From positions 1-64,000 of the forward strand of contig CAYLOP010000002.1 in the NCBI GenBank assembly GCA_964385305.1: a DNA stretch of 64,000 nt, in the 5' to 3' direction. The notes beneath the pieces were generated by a model, which was given only the letters and a program-made list of their open reading frames with translations, did not search any database and had not been told where the DNA came from. Source of the stretch: CAYLOP01 sp964385305 (lineage in GTDB: Bacteria; Chloroflexota; Anaerolineae; Anaerolineales; E44-bin32). Below, one piece after another: positions 1 through 7,991 of this stretch; position 1 is the first letter of the stretch; the number at the start of each line of letters is the position of its first letter. Position numbers and translations under genes: made by a program.

Positions 1-485
1 TTCCCACCGATATAAGCAAACGCATCACCTACCCAAACCGAAGGTAAAGCGATCAACATCCACCACAACCCGTCCGGCAACCGTCGAAGTAATACGAGAT
101 AGGACCCTATCCACCCTAGAAGGAGAAGTCCCGCCATGGTAATAGCAAAATCCGTCGCAGAATGGTCTGCCCCGCGTTCATAATCTACAAGATGCCAAAT
201 TTGGGCAGCTAAACAAGTGCTCGCAAAAATCAGTGACGCGTGGCGTCCATCCCAGAGGTGCCGACCTATGACAATCAGAAAAACACCGCCCACAACTACC
301 GGGAGGGAGGGTCGCAAGCCTTGGCTGCGGAATATGCAAGTAAACTCAGCGCCCGCCAAAGCAAGGACTATGGCGAACGCAAGTGCATTGATCCACCCAT
401 CATCCGCAAATGCCCAGGCGGCGAAAGGAATCAGGAAAACAATGATCGCGATGCGCTCGCTGAGCTCATTCGTTTTGCGAGACAT
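1..485 (-). CDS. cdsA: Phosphatidate cytidylyltransferase, partial (C-terminus off window)
   Basis: Would convert phosphatidate and CTP to CDP-diacylglycerol, the branch point of phospholipid synthesis, in the cytoplasmic membrane. I translated the minus strand from the ATG at 485. It gives an open frame of 161 residues to the window edge, with hydrophobic segments throughout and the family-like stretch WVGDAFAYIGG at the edge, matching the W-x-x-D-x-FAY-x-x-G core of CdsA. The start lies inside the 3' end of uppS (20-base overlap), and uppS-cdsA is a classical pair, which supports both the identity and the translational coupling. The catalytic C-terminal signature lies outside the window, so activity cannot be judged. 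Fairly sure of the family. Confidence 0.85.
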   Translation of the reverse strand, partial: MSRKTNELSERIAIIVFLIPFAAWAFADDGWINALAFAIVLALAGAEFTCIFRSQGLRPSLPVVVGGVFLIVIGRHLWDGRHASLIFASTCLAAQIWHLVDYERGADHSATDFAITMAGLLLLGWIGSYLVLLRRLPDGLWWMLIALPSVWVGDAFAYIGG

Positions 486-1206
486 GCCCCTTTTCGCGAC
501 CAAATCGGCGTTCACGTTGCGCAAACGCTCGCAAAGCCTCGAGAAGCTCCTCTCTTCCAAAATCTGGCCAGAAGGTCGGATCGATATACCATTCGGAATA
601 CGCACTCTGCCAGATCAAGAAGTTGCTAATCCGCAATTCCCCAGATGTACGGATGATGAGATCTGGATCTGGGCAGTCGGCTGTATAAAGGTAGTGACTG
701 ACCATCGTCTCATCAACTTGGTCAGGTTTAATTCCATCTGCGAGAATTCTTTGTATGGCATATACAATTTCCGCACGCCCACCATAATTCCAAGCGATGT
801 TAAGCACCAAGCGTTGGTTGTTGCGAGTCAACTCGATGGCACGCAACACCTTCTCTTGCAGGGCTGGATTAAGGCGGTCAAGCCTTCCAAGATGCCGTAA
901 TTGGACGCCATTCTCGTGAAGCTCATCCAATTCTCGATCAATGACCTCTTCGAGAATGTTCATCAAGCCACGCACTTCTAGAGGGGAACGATTCCAATTC
1001 TCGGTTGAGAAAGCATAAATAGTGAGATATTGAATGCCAAATTCAACACAGGCATCGAGAACCCGTCGCAGGTTTTCAACACCTGCACGATGTCCCGCTA
1101 AACGGGGCAACCCTCGAGCACGCGCCCATCTCCCATTCCCATCCATGATGATGGCGACGTGTGCCGGGATCTTTTCAGGTAAATCGTTCTCGCTGATCTC
1201 ACTCAT
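466..1206 (-). CDS. uppS: Isoprenyl transferase (undecaprenyl diphosphate synthase family)
   Basis: Cis-prenyltransferase that condenses isopentenyl diphosphate units onto farnesyl diphosphate to make the C55 lipid carrier for peptidoglycan and other envelope polymers. The protein has 246 residues, normal for the family. The N-terminal signature HVAIIMDGNGRWA (about residues 16-28) contains the catalytic Asp (D22) and the Gly/Arg phosphate contacts. TIYAFSTENW and, near the C-terminus, DLIIRTSGELRISNF are also family motifs. It follows frr after 17 bases and overlaps the cdsA start, placing it in the rpsB-tsf-pyrH-frr-uppS-cdsA series. No strong ribosome binding site precedes the ATG, so translation may depend on coupling to frr. 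Confidence 0.96.
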   Translation of the reverse strand: MSEISENDLPEKIPAHVAIIMDGNGRWARARGLPRLAGHRAGVENLRRVLDACVEFGIQYLTIYAFSTENWNRSPLEVRGLMNILEEVIDRELDELHENGVQLRHLGRLDRLNPALQEKVLRAIELTRNNQRLVLNIAWNYGGRAEIVYAIQRILADGIKPDQVDETMVSHYLYTADCPDPDLIIRTSGELRISNFLIWQSAYSEWYIDPTFWPDFGREELLEALRAFAQRERRFGREKGHVSQNE

Positions 1207-1223
1207 CGCAACTGAAATCTTTC

Positions 1224-1781
1224 TTATACCTCAAGGACTTCGGTTTCCTTCCTCTTCCCGGTCTCGTTCAGCTTTTCAATATAGCGGTCGGTGAGCTTCT
1301 GAAGATCATCTTCGCCGCGCTTAAACTCGTCTTCGGAGATTAATTTTTCTTTTTCAAAGTCCCGCAAATCATTCAAGATATCTCGTCGTACGTTCCGCAC
1401 CGCCACGCGTCCTTCCTCTACCCGGTTACGGACGACGCGGACCAATTCGTGACGGCGCTCCTCTGTAAGTGGTGGAATGTTGAGGCGAATGAGCCTGCCA
1501 TCACTGTTGGGCGTAAGCCCTAGATCTGAGGTTAGAATTGCCCTCTCGATGTCTTTGAGACTCGTTGGATCGAACGGCTTTATAGTCAACAAACGCGGTT
1601 CGGGTGCGGAGATGGTCGCCAACTGCATCAATGGCGTGGGGGTTCCATAATACTCCACATTTAGACGTTCCACGAGTGCAGGGGAGGCGCGTCCTGTTCG
1701 AATGGTTGCTAAATCGTCTTCCAAGGAACGAACGGCACCTTTCATGCGAGCTTCACCTTCGTTAAGGGCATCTTGGACCAT
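1224..1781 (-). CDS. frr: Ribosome recycling factor
   Basis: Works with EF-G to split post-termination ribosomes into subunits. The 185 residues match the usual family length and the two-domain build: a long three-helix bundle interrupted near residues 30-105 by the small beta domain. Recognisable stretches are TIRTGRASPALVERLNVEYYG, followed by PLMQLATISAPEPRLLTIKPFD and, later, LNIPPLTEERR and VRNVRRD. It lies between pyrH (204 bases upstream) and uppS (17 bases downstream) on the same strand. The 204-base spacer upstream (1782-1985) contains no open frame that I recognise and could hold a promoter or processing site, but I saw no convincing one. Confidence 0.97.
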   Translation of the reverse strand: MVQDALNEGEARMKGAVRSLEDDLATIRTGRASPALVERLNVEYYGTPTPLMQLATISAPEPRLLTIKPFDPTSLKDIERAILTSDLGLTPNSDGRLIRLNIPPLTEERRHELVRVVRNRVEEGRVAVRNVRRDILNDLRDFEKEKLISEDEFKRGEDDLQKLTDRYIEKLNETGKRKETEVLEV

Positions 1782-1985
1782 ATCAGAACTCCTCAGATAG
1801 GGTGCTCTTGCTTCGGGTTATTCGCATCTATAGGATAGCGCAAAACATATAAATTGCGAAGACAAGCATTTATACCTTCGAACTTGTGCAAAGCTCATGG
1901 CGACAATGCAAATGAATCAAGAAGAATTGGGTAAATGATCAGCGAAAGATGCCAATCCGACTCCAAACAAGTAGCTGACCGAAAC

Positions 1986-2705
1986 TTACTCGGAGATAAT
2001 CGTCCCCACTTGTTCCCCCCCCACCGCCTTGATCAACGCTTCCTGCTGCCACATATTGAGTACCAGGATAGGCAAAGCGTTGTCCATGCAAAGTGAGATT
2101 GCCGTGCTGTCCATCACTTGAAGGCGACGGTTGAGCGCATCGATGTAAGTGAGGTGATCAAAACGCTTTGCATCCGGATTCTTCTCAGGATCCGCGTCGT
2201 ACACACCATCCACTTTCGTCGCCTTGATCAGAATATCCGCATCGATCTCCATTGCACGCAGCGCCGCAGCAGTATCGGTGGAGAAGTAAGGATTCCCTGT
2301 TCCGCCCCCAAGGATGACCACACGTTCCTTCTCAAGGTGACGGATTGCGCGACGGCGAATATAGGGCTCAGCCACGGCACGCATTTCAACAGCCGACATG
2401 ACACGCACGACTACCCCGGTTCGCTCTAAGGCATCCATGAGCGCCATGGAGTTCATTACTGTGCCCAGCATGCCCATATAGTCGGCTGTAGCTCGCTCCA
2501 TACCACGTATGATCCCCTCACGGCCGCGCCACAGGTTCCCAGCACCGATGACGATGGCCACCTGAACACCCCGATCACGCACGCGCTTCACACCATCTGC
2601 AAGGTCCTCAGCCCGCTTGGGGTCAATCCCGAAGCCTTGTGGACCAGCGAGTGCTTCCCCACCTAATTTGAGCAAAATTCGACGATACACGGGTTCTTTC
2701 GCCAT
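1986..2705 (-). CDS. pyrH: UMP kinase
   Basis: Phosphorylates UMP to UDP with ATP in the cytoplasm, for RNA, UDP-sugar and, indirectly, CTP and dTTP supply. The 239 residues are typical of the bacterial hexameric amino-acid-kinase-fold enzyme. Visible motifs are the N-terminal LLKLGGEALAG phosphate loop, VIGAGNLWRGR, the segment RRAIRHLEKERVVILGGGTGNPYFSTDTAAALRA (positions about 115-150) for UMP and ATP binding, and ATKVDGVYDADP. It sits between tsf and frr, the usual order. A strong hairpin (2739-2764) lies in the 68-base gap upstream, so pyrH expression may be uncoupled in part from rpsB-tsf. Confidence 0.97.
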   Translation of the reverse strand: MAKEPVYRRILLKLGGEALAGPQGFGIDPKRAEDLADGVKRVRDRGVQVAIVIGAGNLWRGREGIIRGMERATADYMGMLGTVMNSMALMDALERTGVVVRVMSAVEMRAVAEPYIRRRAIRHLEKERVVILGGGTGNPYFSTDTAAALRAMEIDADILIKATKVDGVYDADPEKNPDAKRFDHLTYIDALNRRLQVMDSTAISLCMDNALPILVLNMWQQEALIKAVGGEQVGTIISE

Positions 2706-2738
2706 GATTCTCGTTTCCGTTCAATCCTCTTTATGCCA

Positions 2739-2764
2739 ATCGGGCCAACAAATGTTGGCCCGAT
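2739..2764 (-). repeat. Perfect 12-bp hairpin between tsf and pyrH
   Basis: Bases 2739-2750 (ATCGGGCCAACA) are exactly complementary to 2753-2764, with a two-base loop. It lies 9 bases beyond the tsf stop codon and about 34 bases before the pyrH start. On the coding (minus) strand it is followed by TGGCATAAA rather than a T run, so it is not a canonical intrinsic terminator. It could protect the 3' end of the upstream message, slow polymerase, or mark an RNase site. The stem is seen directly; the role is inference. Confidence 0.6.
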
Positions 2765-2773
2765 AAAAGGTTT

Positions 2774-3376
2774 CTAATCGAGGTTTTCACCCACTGCCCA
2801 ACGTTCAAATCGTCTGATCACGATATTCTCACCCGTTGATGCAATCGTTTCCTTGAGCAATTCTCCAACACTCTTCGTGTCGTCTCGAATATACGGCTGG
2901 CGCAGTAAGCAATTCTCATCGATGAATTTTGCTAACCGCCCTTCAATGATTCGAGGGATCACATTCTCTTTTTTCCCCTCGGCAAGGGCATATTCACGCG
3001 CTTTCTCACGCTCTTCCTCGAGAATTTCTTCAGGAACATCTTCTGCATCCACCCAATGCGGGGAGTTTGCCGCGATTTGAAGGGCAATCTCGTGTGAGAA
3101 TGTGCGAAAATCTTCTGTTCGGGCGACAAAGTCTGTTTCGCAGTTGACCTCAACCATCACTCCGACACGTCCGTCTCCGTGATTGTATAGCTCAAGCACA
3201 CCGTTACTCGTCTCGCGATCAGCCCGTTTTGAAGCGGCTGCCAATCCCTTCTCACGGAGTAAGAGGGCAGCTTTCTCCATATCGCCGCCGCTTGCCTCGA
3301 GCGCCTCGCGACATGCGAGTACGCCCGCGCCTGTGTTTTGGCGGAGTTCCTTGATCGCTTCAGCGGAGATTGTCAT
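2774..3376 (-). CDS. tsf: Elongation factor Ts
   Basis: Guanine nucleotide exchange factor that regenerates EF-Tu-GTP in translation. The 200 residues correspond to the compact form of EF-Ts. The N-terminal UBA-like domain (about 1-50) carries IKELRQNTGAGVLACREAL, and the central EF-Tu-contact motif ETDFVARTEDF is present near residues 80-90. The ATG at 3376 overlaps the rpsB stop in an ATGA arrangement (bases 3373-3376), so translation is probably coupled to rpsB, matching the near-universal rpsB-tsf operon. Confidence 0.97.
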   Translation of the reverse strand: MTISAEAIKELRQNTGAGVLACREALEASGGDMEKAALLLREKGLAAASKRADRETSNGVLELYNHGDGRVGVMVEVNCETDFVARTEDFRTFSHEIALQIAANSPHWVDAEDVPEEILEEEREKAREYALAEGKKENVIPRIIEGRLAKFIDENCLLRQPYIRDDTKSVGELLKETIASTGENIVIRRFERWAVGENLD

Positions 3377-4365
3377 TCCTCGTTAGACTCCTGATCTTCC
3401 GTTTCTTCTTCAGCAGCTTCCTCTTCTTGACTGGCCACTGGTTTTTCAACGTCATCTGTTTCCACAACGATAGGCGATTCTACAACTTCTGCCTCTTCTT
3501 CGACATCAACTTCCTCTTCCTCTGCCTCTTCCTCTGCGGCTGCGATTTCTGCACCGAACTCACCGCTCTTCAGCTTCGCCAACGTCGCTTCCCCAAGAAG
3601 ATCCTCATCGGTCATATCCAACTTCGAGACCATATCCAGGTCTGCGAGCTCGCCAACAGCCTCGACCTCTTCCTCTTCTTTCCGTAGAGCCTTGCCCTCA
3701 AGGACGGCATTCGCGATGGTCGCGGTCATGAGCTTGATGGCTCGGATGGCATCGTCATTTGAGGGTATTACATAATCCACGTGGGTGGGATCACAGTTTG
3801 TATCGACCAGCGCGATGACGGGGATCCTGAGCAGATTGGCTTCGTGAATGGCGGTCTCCTCACGACGAACATCGACGACAAACAGGAGCTCCGGCACAGT
3901 CGTCATTTCACGGATACCGCCAAGACGACCTTCGAGCTTGTCGATTCTACGCTGCATGCCCAGGGCTTCTTTCTTCGTTAATTGCTCAAACTCACCCGAG
4001 TCACGTCGCCGCTCAAGACCTTCCAACTCATCGATCCTACTGCGAATGGTTCGCCAGTTCGTGAGCGTGCCGCCCAGCCAGCGATTGTTGACATAGGGCA
4101 TGCCACAGCGCATTGACTCAAGCTCAATAGTCTCCTGCGCCTGCCGCTTGGTGCCAACAAACAACACTCTACCACCTTCAGCAACCGTGTCGCGCACCAA
4201 CGAAAAAGCGGCCGTCAATGCATCCAGGGTCTGCTGCAAATCGATGATATGGATTCCGTTGCGTTCAGTAAAGATGTATGGCTTCATTCGGGGATCCCAT
4301 TTTCGTGTGCGATGACCGAAATGGACCCCTGTTTCCAAAAGTGACTTCATACTAAGAATGGCCAT
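3373..4365 (-). CDS. rpsB: 30S ribosomal protein S2 with long acidic C-terminal tail
   Basis: Small-subunit protein that sits between head and body and helps recruit S1. Residues 1 to about 230 are a standard S2: LLETGVHFGHRTRKWDP, NRWLGGTLTNW, VPELLFVVDVRREETAIHEA, PVIALVDTNCDP and IPSNDDAIRAIKL. The remaining roughly 100 residues are an extension very rich in Glu, Asp, Ala and Val, without sequence similarity that I recognise, making the protein 330 residues against the usual 230-260. A strong ribosome binding site (AGGAGG, 8 bases upstream of the ATG) precedes it. Overlaps tsf by 4 bases. The long leader upstream suggests feedback control of the operon. Confidence 0.96.
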   Translation of the reverse strand: MAILSMKSLLETGVHFGHRTRKWDPRMKPYIFTERNGIHIIDLQQTLDALTAAFSLVRDTVAEGGRVLFVGTKRQAQETIELESMRCGMPYVNNRWLGGTLTNWRTIRSRIDELEGLERRRDSGEFEQLTKKEALGMQRRIDKLEGRLGGIREMTTVPELLFVVDVRREETAIHEANLLRIPVIALVDTNCDPTHVDYVIPSNDDAIRAIKLMTATIANAVLEGKALRKEEEEVEAVGELADLDMVSKLDMTDEDLLGEATLAKLKSGEFGAEIAAAEEEAEEEEVDVEEEAEVVESPIVVETDDVEKPVASQEEEAAEEETEDQESNEE

Positions 4366-4517
4366 GCGAATTACCTCCTATGCGTTAGGCCTCCGTCTTC
4401 TTCGCTCCGAGCAGAAACCGGCTGGCCAACCGGCACGCTCCACTCGGTCGGAAGACGTGCGAATTTGCCCTATGGGCAGAATCTCTCCCGCCGGTTTTCT
4501 TGCCCCGGGCGGGAGCG
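4366..4517 (-). ncRNA. Structured 5' leader of rpsB (candidate autoregulatory RNA)
   Basis: From the start site expected from the promoter at 4524-4552 to the rpsB ATG there are about 150 untranslated bases. Read on the minus strand they hold three hairpins: CTCCCGCC/GGCGGGAG (4508-4515 with 4485-4492), TGCCC-TA-GGGCA (about 4466-4478), and a compact stem centred on TTGGCCAG flanked by CCGG on both sides (about 4419-4436), followed by the strong Shine-Dalgarno. Long folded leaders on rpsB operons are known to mediate feedback by S2. This leader's class was not identified; the hairpins are seen, regulation is inference. Confidence 0.5.
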
Positions 4518-4523
4518 ATGTGC

Positions 4524-4552
4524 AGTATATCATGCTGAAATCATTTCGTCAA
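4524..4552 (-). promoter_or_regulatory. Promoter of the rpsB-tsf-pyrH-frr-uppS-cdsA operon
   Basis: Minus-strand TTGACG (4547-4552), 17-base spacer, TATACT (4524-4529): one mismatch to each consensus hexamer, optimal spacing. The expected start is near 4517, immediately before the first leader hairpin. It lies in the gap between the thioesterase-like gene and rpsB. Confidence 0.75.
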
Positions 4553-4575
4553 AGTTGACTTGCGTCGTTCTATCG

Positions 4576-4983
4576 CTAAGTCGCTTTCGCAGCTTTTATT
4601 CGCACACGCCGCAAGAATCGCTCCTCATCAATGATCGCCCTGCGATGATTTGCCTCTCCCACGAGCTCAACCTCATCATAAATTTTAGCATCGAAGGTGA
4701 TCACGCTCCCCTCGATGTGGACGATCTCAGCCCGCACTCGCACGACGCCACCTATAGGCGTGGGCGCTAGATGATGCACGTGAACTTCCATCCCTACTGT
4801 AGTTTGACCTTTACGCAAATGCTTCACCACCATGCGAGCACAAGTTCTCTCAACGAGTGCAACCATGGCGGGAGTGGCGTAGACGAGCAAATCCCCACTG
4901 CCGATGTGGGGCGCGCTCACTTCGGGTGTGACTTCTTGGGAGACTTCACTGCTCAATCCGACTTCGAGCGGGGGTTCCGTCAT
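4576..4983 (-). CDS. Hotdog-fold thioesterase-like protein (FlK type)
   Basis: Probably a small acyl-CoA thioesterase of the hotdog superfamily. The 135 residues follow the pattern of fluoroacetyl-CoA thioesterase-like proteins: VYATPAMVALVERTC (about 33-47), TTVGMEVHVHHLAPTPIGG (about 61-79) with the conserved His, then a strand-rich C-terminal half ending in a basic tail (RRAIIDEERFLRRVRIKAAK). Such proteins are dimeric and cytoplasmic; the substrate cannot be told from sequence. Its start overlaps the acpS stop by 4 bases (ATGA), so it is the last gene of the M16-M16-acpS cluster. Placement next to acpS hints at acyl-CoA or acyl-carrier metabolism, but that is inference. Confidence 0.75.
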   Translation of the reverse strand: MTEPPLEVGLSSEVSQEVTPEVSAPHIGSGDLLVYATPAMVALVERTCARMVVKHLRKGQTTVGMEVHVHHLAPTPIGGVVRVRAEIVHIEGSVITFDAKIYDEVELVGEANHRRAIIDEERFLRRVRIKAAKAT

Positions 4984-5387
4984 CGTGTTTCACCTCGCTC
5001 CTCCACCTCGCCATCTTCCCCGCAGGCATCTTGAGCGATCGCGACCGCGATCGCCAGTGTATGGGTATGGCTGAGGCTGATCGACCATTTCACTAAACCA
5101 AGCGTAGATGCCAGCTCGTCCGCATGCCCATGCAATCGTAAGATTGGTTGCTGCCGGTCGCCATGGATAATCTCGATGTCCTTCCAGCAGACCTTGCCAA
5201 TCCCCGTGCCCAAGGCTTTGGATACCGCTTCCTTCGCCGCGAAGCGTGCTGCAAGGGATGCCACATGCCCGCGTGCATCGACCCTTTCTCGTTGTGTATA
5301 GATCCGCTCGAAAAAACGCTCGCCGGATCGCGCAATTGCGCGCTCGATTCGTTCCACCTCAACGATGTCTACACCAGTGCGGATCAA
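4980..5387 (-). CDS. acpS: Holo-[acyl-carrier-protein] synthase
   Basis: Transfers 4'-phosphopantetheine from coenzyme A to a serine of acyl carrier protein, activating fatty acid synthesis. The 135 residues fit the trimeric AcpS family. The N-terminus GVDIVEVERIERAI contains the Mg-binding Asp (D8), and RFAAKEAVSKALGTGIG (about residues 47-63) contains the second metal ligand Glu and the CoA-binding Lys. SLSHTHTLAIAVAI near the C-terminus is also typical. Start overlaps the stop of the upstream M16 gene by 4 bases and its own stop overlaps the thioesterase-like gene by 4 bases, so the cluster is tightly coupled. Confidence 0.95.
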   Translation of the reverse strand: MIRTGVDIVEVERIERAIARSGERFFERIYTQRERVDARGHVASLAARFAAKEAVSKALGTGIGKVCWKDIEIIHGDRQQPILRLHGHADELASTLGLVKWSISLSHTHTLAIAVAIAQDACGEDGEVEERGETR

Positions 5388-6700
5388 ACCTCAACTCCCT
5401 CCCCCTCAGGACCTGCGGTTGCGATGGCCAGGTGATCGGGGTCTAGAAACTCTTTTGCCGTGCGGAGGATTTGCTCCCGCGTGATCGCCGCGATGAGTTC
5501 AGGATAGCGTTGATAGTAATCCAACCCAAGGTCATAGCGTTCGATATGGAGCAAGGATCCTGCGACACCTTCGTTTGATTCAAGGCGTAAAGGTAAGCGG
5601 CCGATGAAATTCGCTTGGTTCTCGAGCAGCTCGTGCTCAGTCACCCGTTTTGAAATAAATCGTTTAATCTCACGCTGGATCAGATGGATCGCTTTCTCAA
5701 CATTTACTGGATTTACGCCCGCGTTTACCTGCCAGGGTCCTGGACCGGGCCCTCCTGTGAGGGAACTATAGGAGTAATACGCCAGACCCGCAGATTCGCG
5801 TACCGCATCACCAATGCGACCGAACAACCCAAACCGACCGAGGATGTTGTTACCCAGTGCGGCTGCCAAGTAGTCTGCGTGATGACGACTCGGGCCTGGC
5901 ACGCCAAGCACGATGTCGCACTGAGTCTTTCCAGGGAGATGGATATCATTTCGAAGAAGACCTGACAGTTGCGCCACAGGCGGCAAAACGGGCTGATCGG
6001 CCTGGCTGGCGTTGATCCAATCCCCAAAGCTGGCCGCGACGGTATCCAACACCGCTTCGGCTTCGATCGCACCCACCACAACGATCACCATTCCTTGTGG
6101 CCCATAGTGCTTCCTATGGAACCTTCGAAGATCAACCGATGAAAGCTTCTCCACCGTCTCACGGTACCCCGTGGCAGGAAGCGCATAGGGATGCTTCGGA
6201 TAGGCGAGCTTATCAAACGCCATCTGAGCCCTCGCCCCTGTGTTTTGGTCTCTGATGGCAATCCCTGTTAATTGTTCGGCTTTGAGACGCCCAACCAGCG
6301 TCTTAGGAAATTGGGGATTGCGAAGCACATCTGCCAGCAGTTCTAAAAGGAGAGGCAGGTCCTCTACCAATGCTTTCCCTTGGAAGCCTGTGGTATGGGT
6401 ACCGGCACCAATAGCCAATCGGGCGCCGATAGATTCGAGCGACTCAAAGATCTCTTGGAAAGAGTATTCACGTGTCCCACGCATGAGCCCCAGAGCAGTT
6501 AAATTAGCCAAGCCCGCCTGCTCCGGTATCTCCTGCATTGCCCCAACGGAAAGGTACCCTGACAACACCACCGATGGGCTAGAGAAGTTCTCGCGCGCCA
6601 GCAAGGTGATGCCATTGGGCAACTCGCGCCGCAAGATGGTTTCGGGGCCGGGCAACGTTCTTACATCCAGACGAGGTAGAGAAAAACCCTTTTTATTCAT
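5384..6700 (-). CDS. M16-family peptidase-like protein without the zinc motif
   Basis: Pitrilysin-fold protein, probably the non-catalytic partner of the neighbouring M16 peptidase. I take the ATG at 6700 (MNKKGFSLPRLDV, 438 residues) because it overlaps the upstream stop by 8 bases and the open frame further upstream lies inside the other gene. The two M16 repeats are visible: an N-terminal half with LPNGITLLARENFSSPSVVLSGYLSVGAMQE written in family order, and a C-terminal half with SAGLAYYSYSSL, the Tyr-containing segment usual in partner subunits. Where catalytic proteins have HxxEH this one reads QAGLANLTALG, so it should not bind zinc. Paired active/inactive M16 genes are a known arrangement. 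Confidence 0.88.
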   Translation of the reverse strand: MNKKGFSLPRLDVRTLPGPETILRRELPNGITLLARENFSSPSVVLSGYLSVGAMQEIPEQAGLANLTALGLMRGTREYSFQEIFESLESIGARLAIGAGTHTTGFQGKALVEDLPLLLELLADVLRNPQFPKTLVGRLKAEQLTGIAIRDQNTGARAQMAFDKLAYPKHPYALPATGYRETVEKLSSVDLRRFHRKHYGPQGMVIVVVGAIEAEAVLDTVAASFGDWINASQADQPVLPPVAQLSGLLRNDIHLPGKTQCDIVLGVPGPSRHHADYLAAALGNNILGRFGLFGRIGDAVRESAGLAYYSYSSLTGGPGPGPWQVNAGVNPVNVEKAIHLIQREIKRFISKRVTEHELLENQANFIGRLPLRLESNEGVAGSLLHIERYDLGLDYYQRYPELIAAITREQILRTAKEFLDPDHLAIATAGPEGEGVEV

Positions 6701-7991
6701 GTGCGGCGCTCTCGGTTGGACGGTATATACCCACAATCCGATTCTTGGGAAGCAGGTATTTACGCGCTGTATTGAGTACATCCTCAGGTGTAACGCTCGC
6801 AATCCGATCGAGGTAGGTTTCAAACCAGCGATAATCCGCAAATATCTCGCTGAAACCCATCCAAAATGCCTGGTTAGTGATGCTCTCACTGTTATAAGCA
6901 AATAACGCACGCGCCTGCTTAATGGCCTTGTTCAGTTCTTCTTCCGCGATGCGCTCCTCAAGCAGCCTCGCAATTTCAGCATCGATCACCTCAATCGACT
7001 GCTCTGGCTTGCGATCGGGACGCACAGTGACATGGATCGAGTAAAGGTATGGATCGACTGTCGCCGCAAGCCCACCCTGAACCGTGGCAGCGATCTCACC
7101 ACCAACGAGTGCTTGATAGAGGCGTGATGTCTTGTTCGAGATCCCCCCGCCAAGAATATTGAGGTTGGATGCTCCTGTCAATACACTATCCAAAACAGTC
7201 AGCGCCAGGAAGTCCTCATCGGCTCCAGGTGGCGCATGGAAGCCCATCTCCACATAGGGCGTTTCCCCAGGCCCCTCAACCGTAACGCGTCGTTCTCCCA
7301 TTTGCTCAGGCTCAGTGCGAACCTGATCCTCTGGCGCGGGTCTTTCCGGGAGCGCACCATAGAGATCGAGAACGCGCTGCAGCATTGCCTCCGTCTGAAA
7401 ATCACCTGCCACGACAAGAATGGCGTTGGATGGGATATAGTACTTTTGATAGTACTGATGGAGATTCTCACGGGTCATCGTCTCTAAATCAGCCATGTCC
7501 CCGATCACTTCATGGTGGTAAGCATGGACGCGAAATGCGGCAGCCTGTAGCTCTTCCGAAAGCCGAAAGGTGGGTTCATTCTCGTGGCCTTGCCGCTCGG
7601 ATATGATGACCGTTCGTTCTGATTCCACCTCGTCCGGATCGAACTTACTATTCATCATGCGGTCAGCTTCCAACTGCAACGCAAGCTCAATACAATCGGC
7701 CGGCATGGTTTCGTAATATGCCGTCCAGTCGAGCCATGTCATCGCATTCCAATAACCCCCGTCGCGCGAGATCAAGCGATCCAGCTCATTGCCCGGGAAT
7801 TTCGGCGTGCCTTTGAACTGCATATGCTCCACCCAATGCGAAATCCCCGTGATTCCCGCCCGCTCCTGGCGCGAGCCAACACGATACCAAACCCAATTGC
7901 TAATCAGTGGCGCGGTATGGATTTCCTTGAGCCGAACCTCCAAACCGTTATCAAGCTTCATCTGTGTAATGCCTTCCCCAAGTGCACTCAC
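6693..7991 (-). CDS. M16-family zinc metallopeptidase (catalytic subunit)
   Basis: Pitrilysin/processing-peptidase-type protease. Residues 52-56 (HWVEH) form the inverted zinc motif HxxEH with E55 as base, and E132, 76 residues after H56 in RTVIISERQG, is the expected third ligand. Length 432 residues. The C-terminal half carries the second M16 fold with GGGISNKTSRLYQALV. No signal peptide is apparent, so a cytoplasmic role in peptide degradation or processing is more likely than export. The start is a GTG at 7991 preceded by a purine stretch (AAAGGG). It heads a four-gene unit with the inactive partner, acpS and a thioesterase-like gene. The substrate is unknown. Confidence 0.92.
   Translation of the reverse strand: MSALGEGITQMKLDNGLEVRLKEIHTAPLISNWVWYRVGSRQERAGITGISHWVEHMQFKGTPKFPGNELDRLISRDGGYWNAMTWLDWTAYYETMPADCIELALQLEADRMMNSKFDPDEVESERTVIISERQGHENEPTFRLSEELQAAAFRVHAYHHEVIGDMADLETMTRENLHQYYQKYYIPSNAILVVAGDFQTEAMLQRVLDLYGALPERPAPEDQVRTEPEQMGERRVTVEGPGETPYVEMGFHAPPGADEDFLALTVLDSVLTGASNLNILGGGISNKTSRLYQALVGGEIAATVQGGLAATVDPYLYSIHVTVRPDRKPEQSIEVIDAEIARLLEERIAEEELNKAIKQARALFAYNSESITNQAFWMGFSEIFADYRWFETYLDRIASVTPEDVLNTARKYLLPKNRIVGIYRPTESAAHE

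Noticed and set aside
217..900. Long plus-strand open frames over the uppS/cdsA region
   Set aside because: They are antisense to uppS and the start of cdsA, which have clear family motifs; no recognisable protein features on the plus strand.
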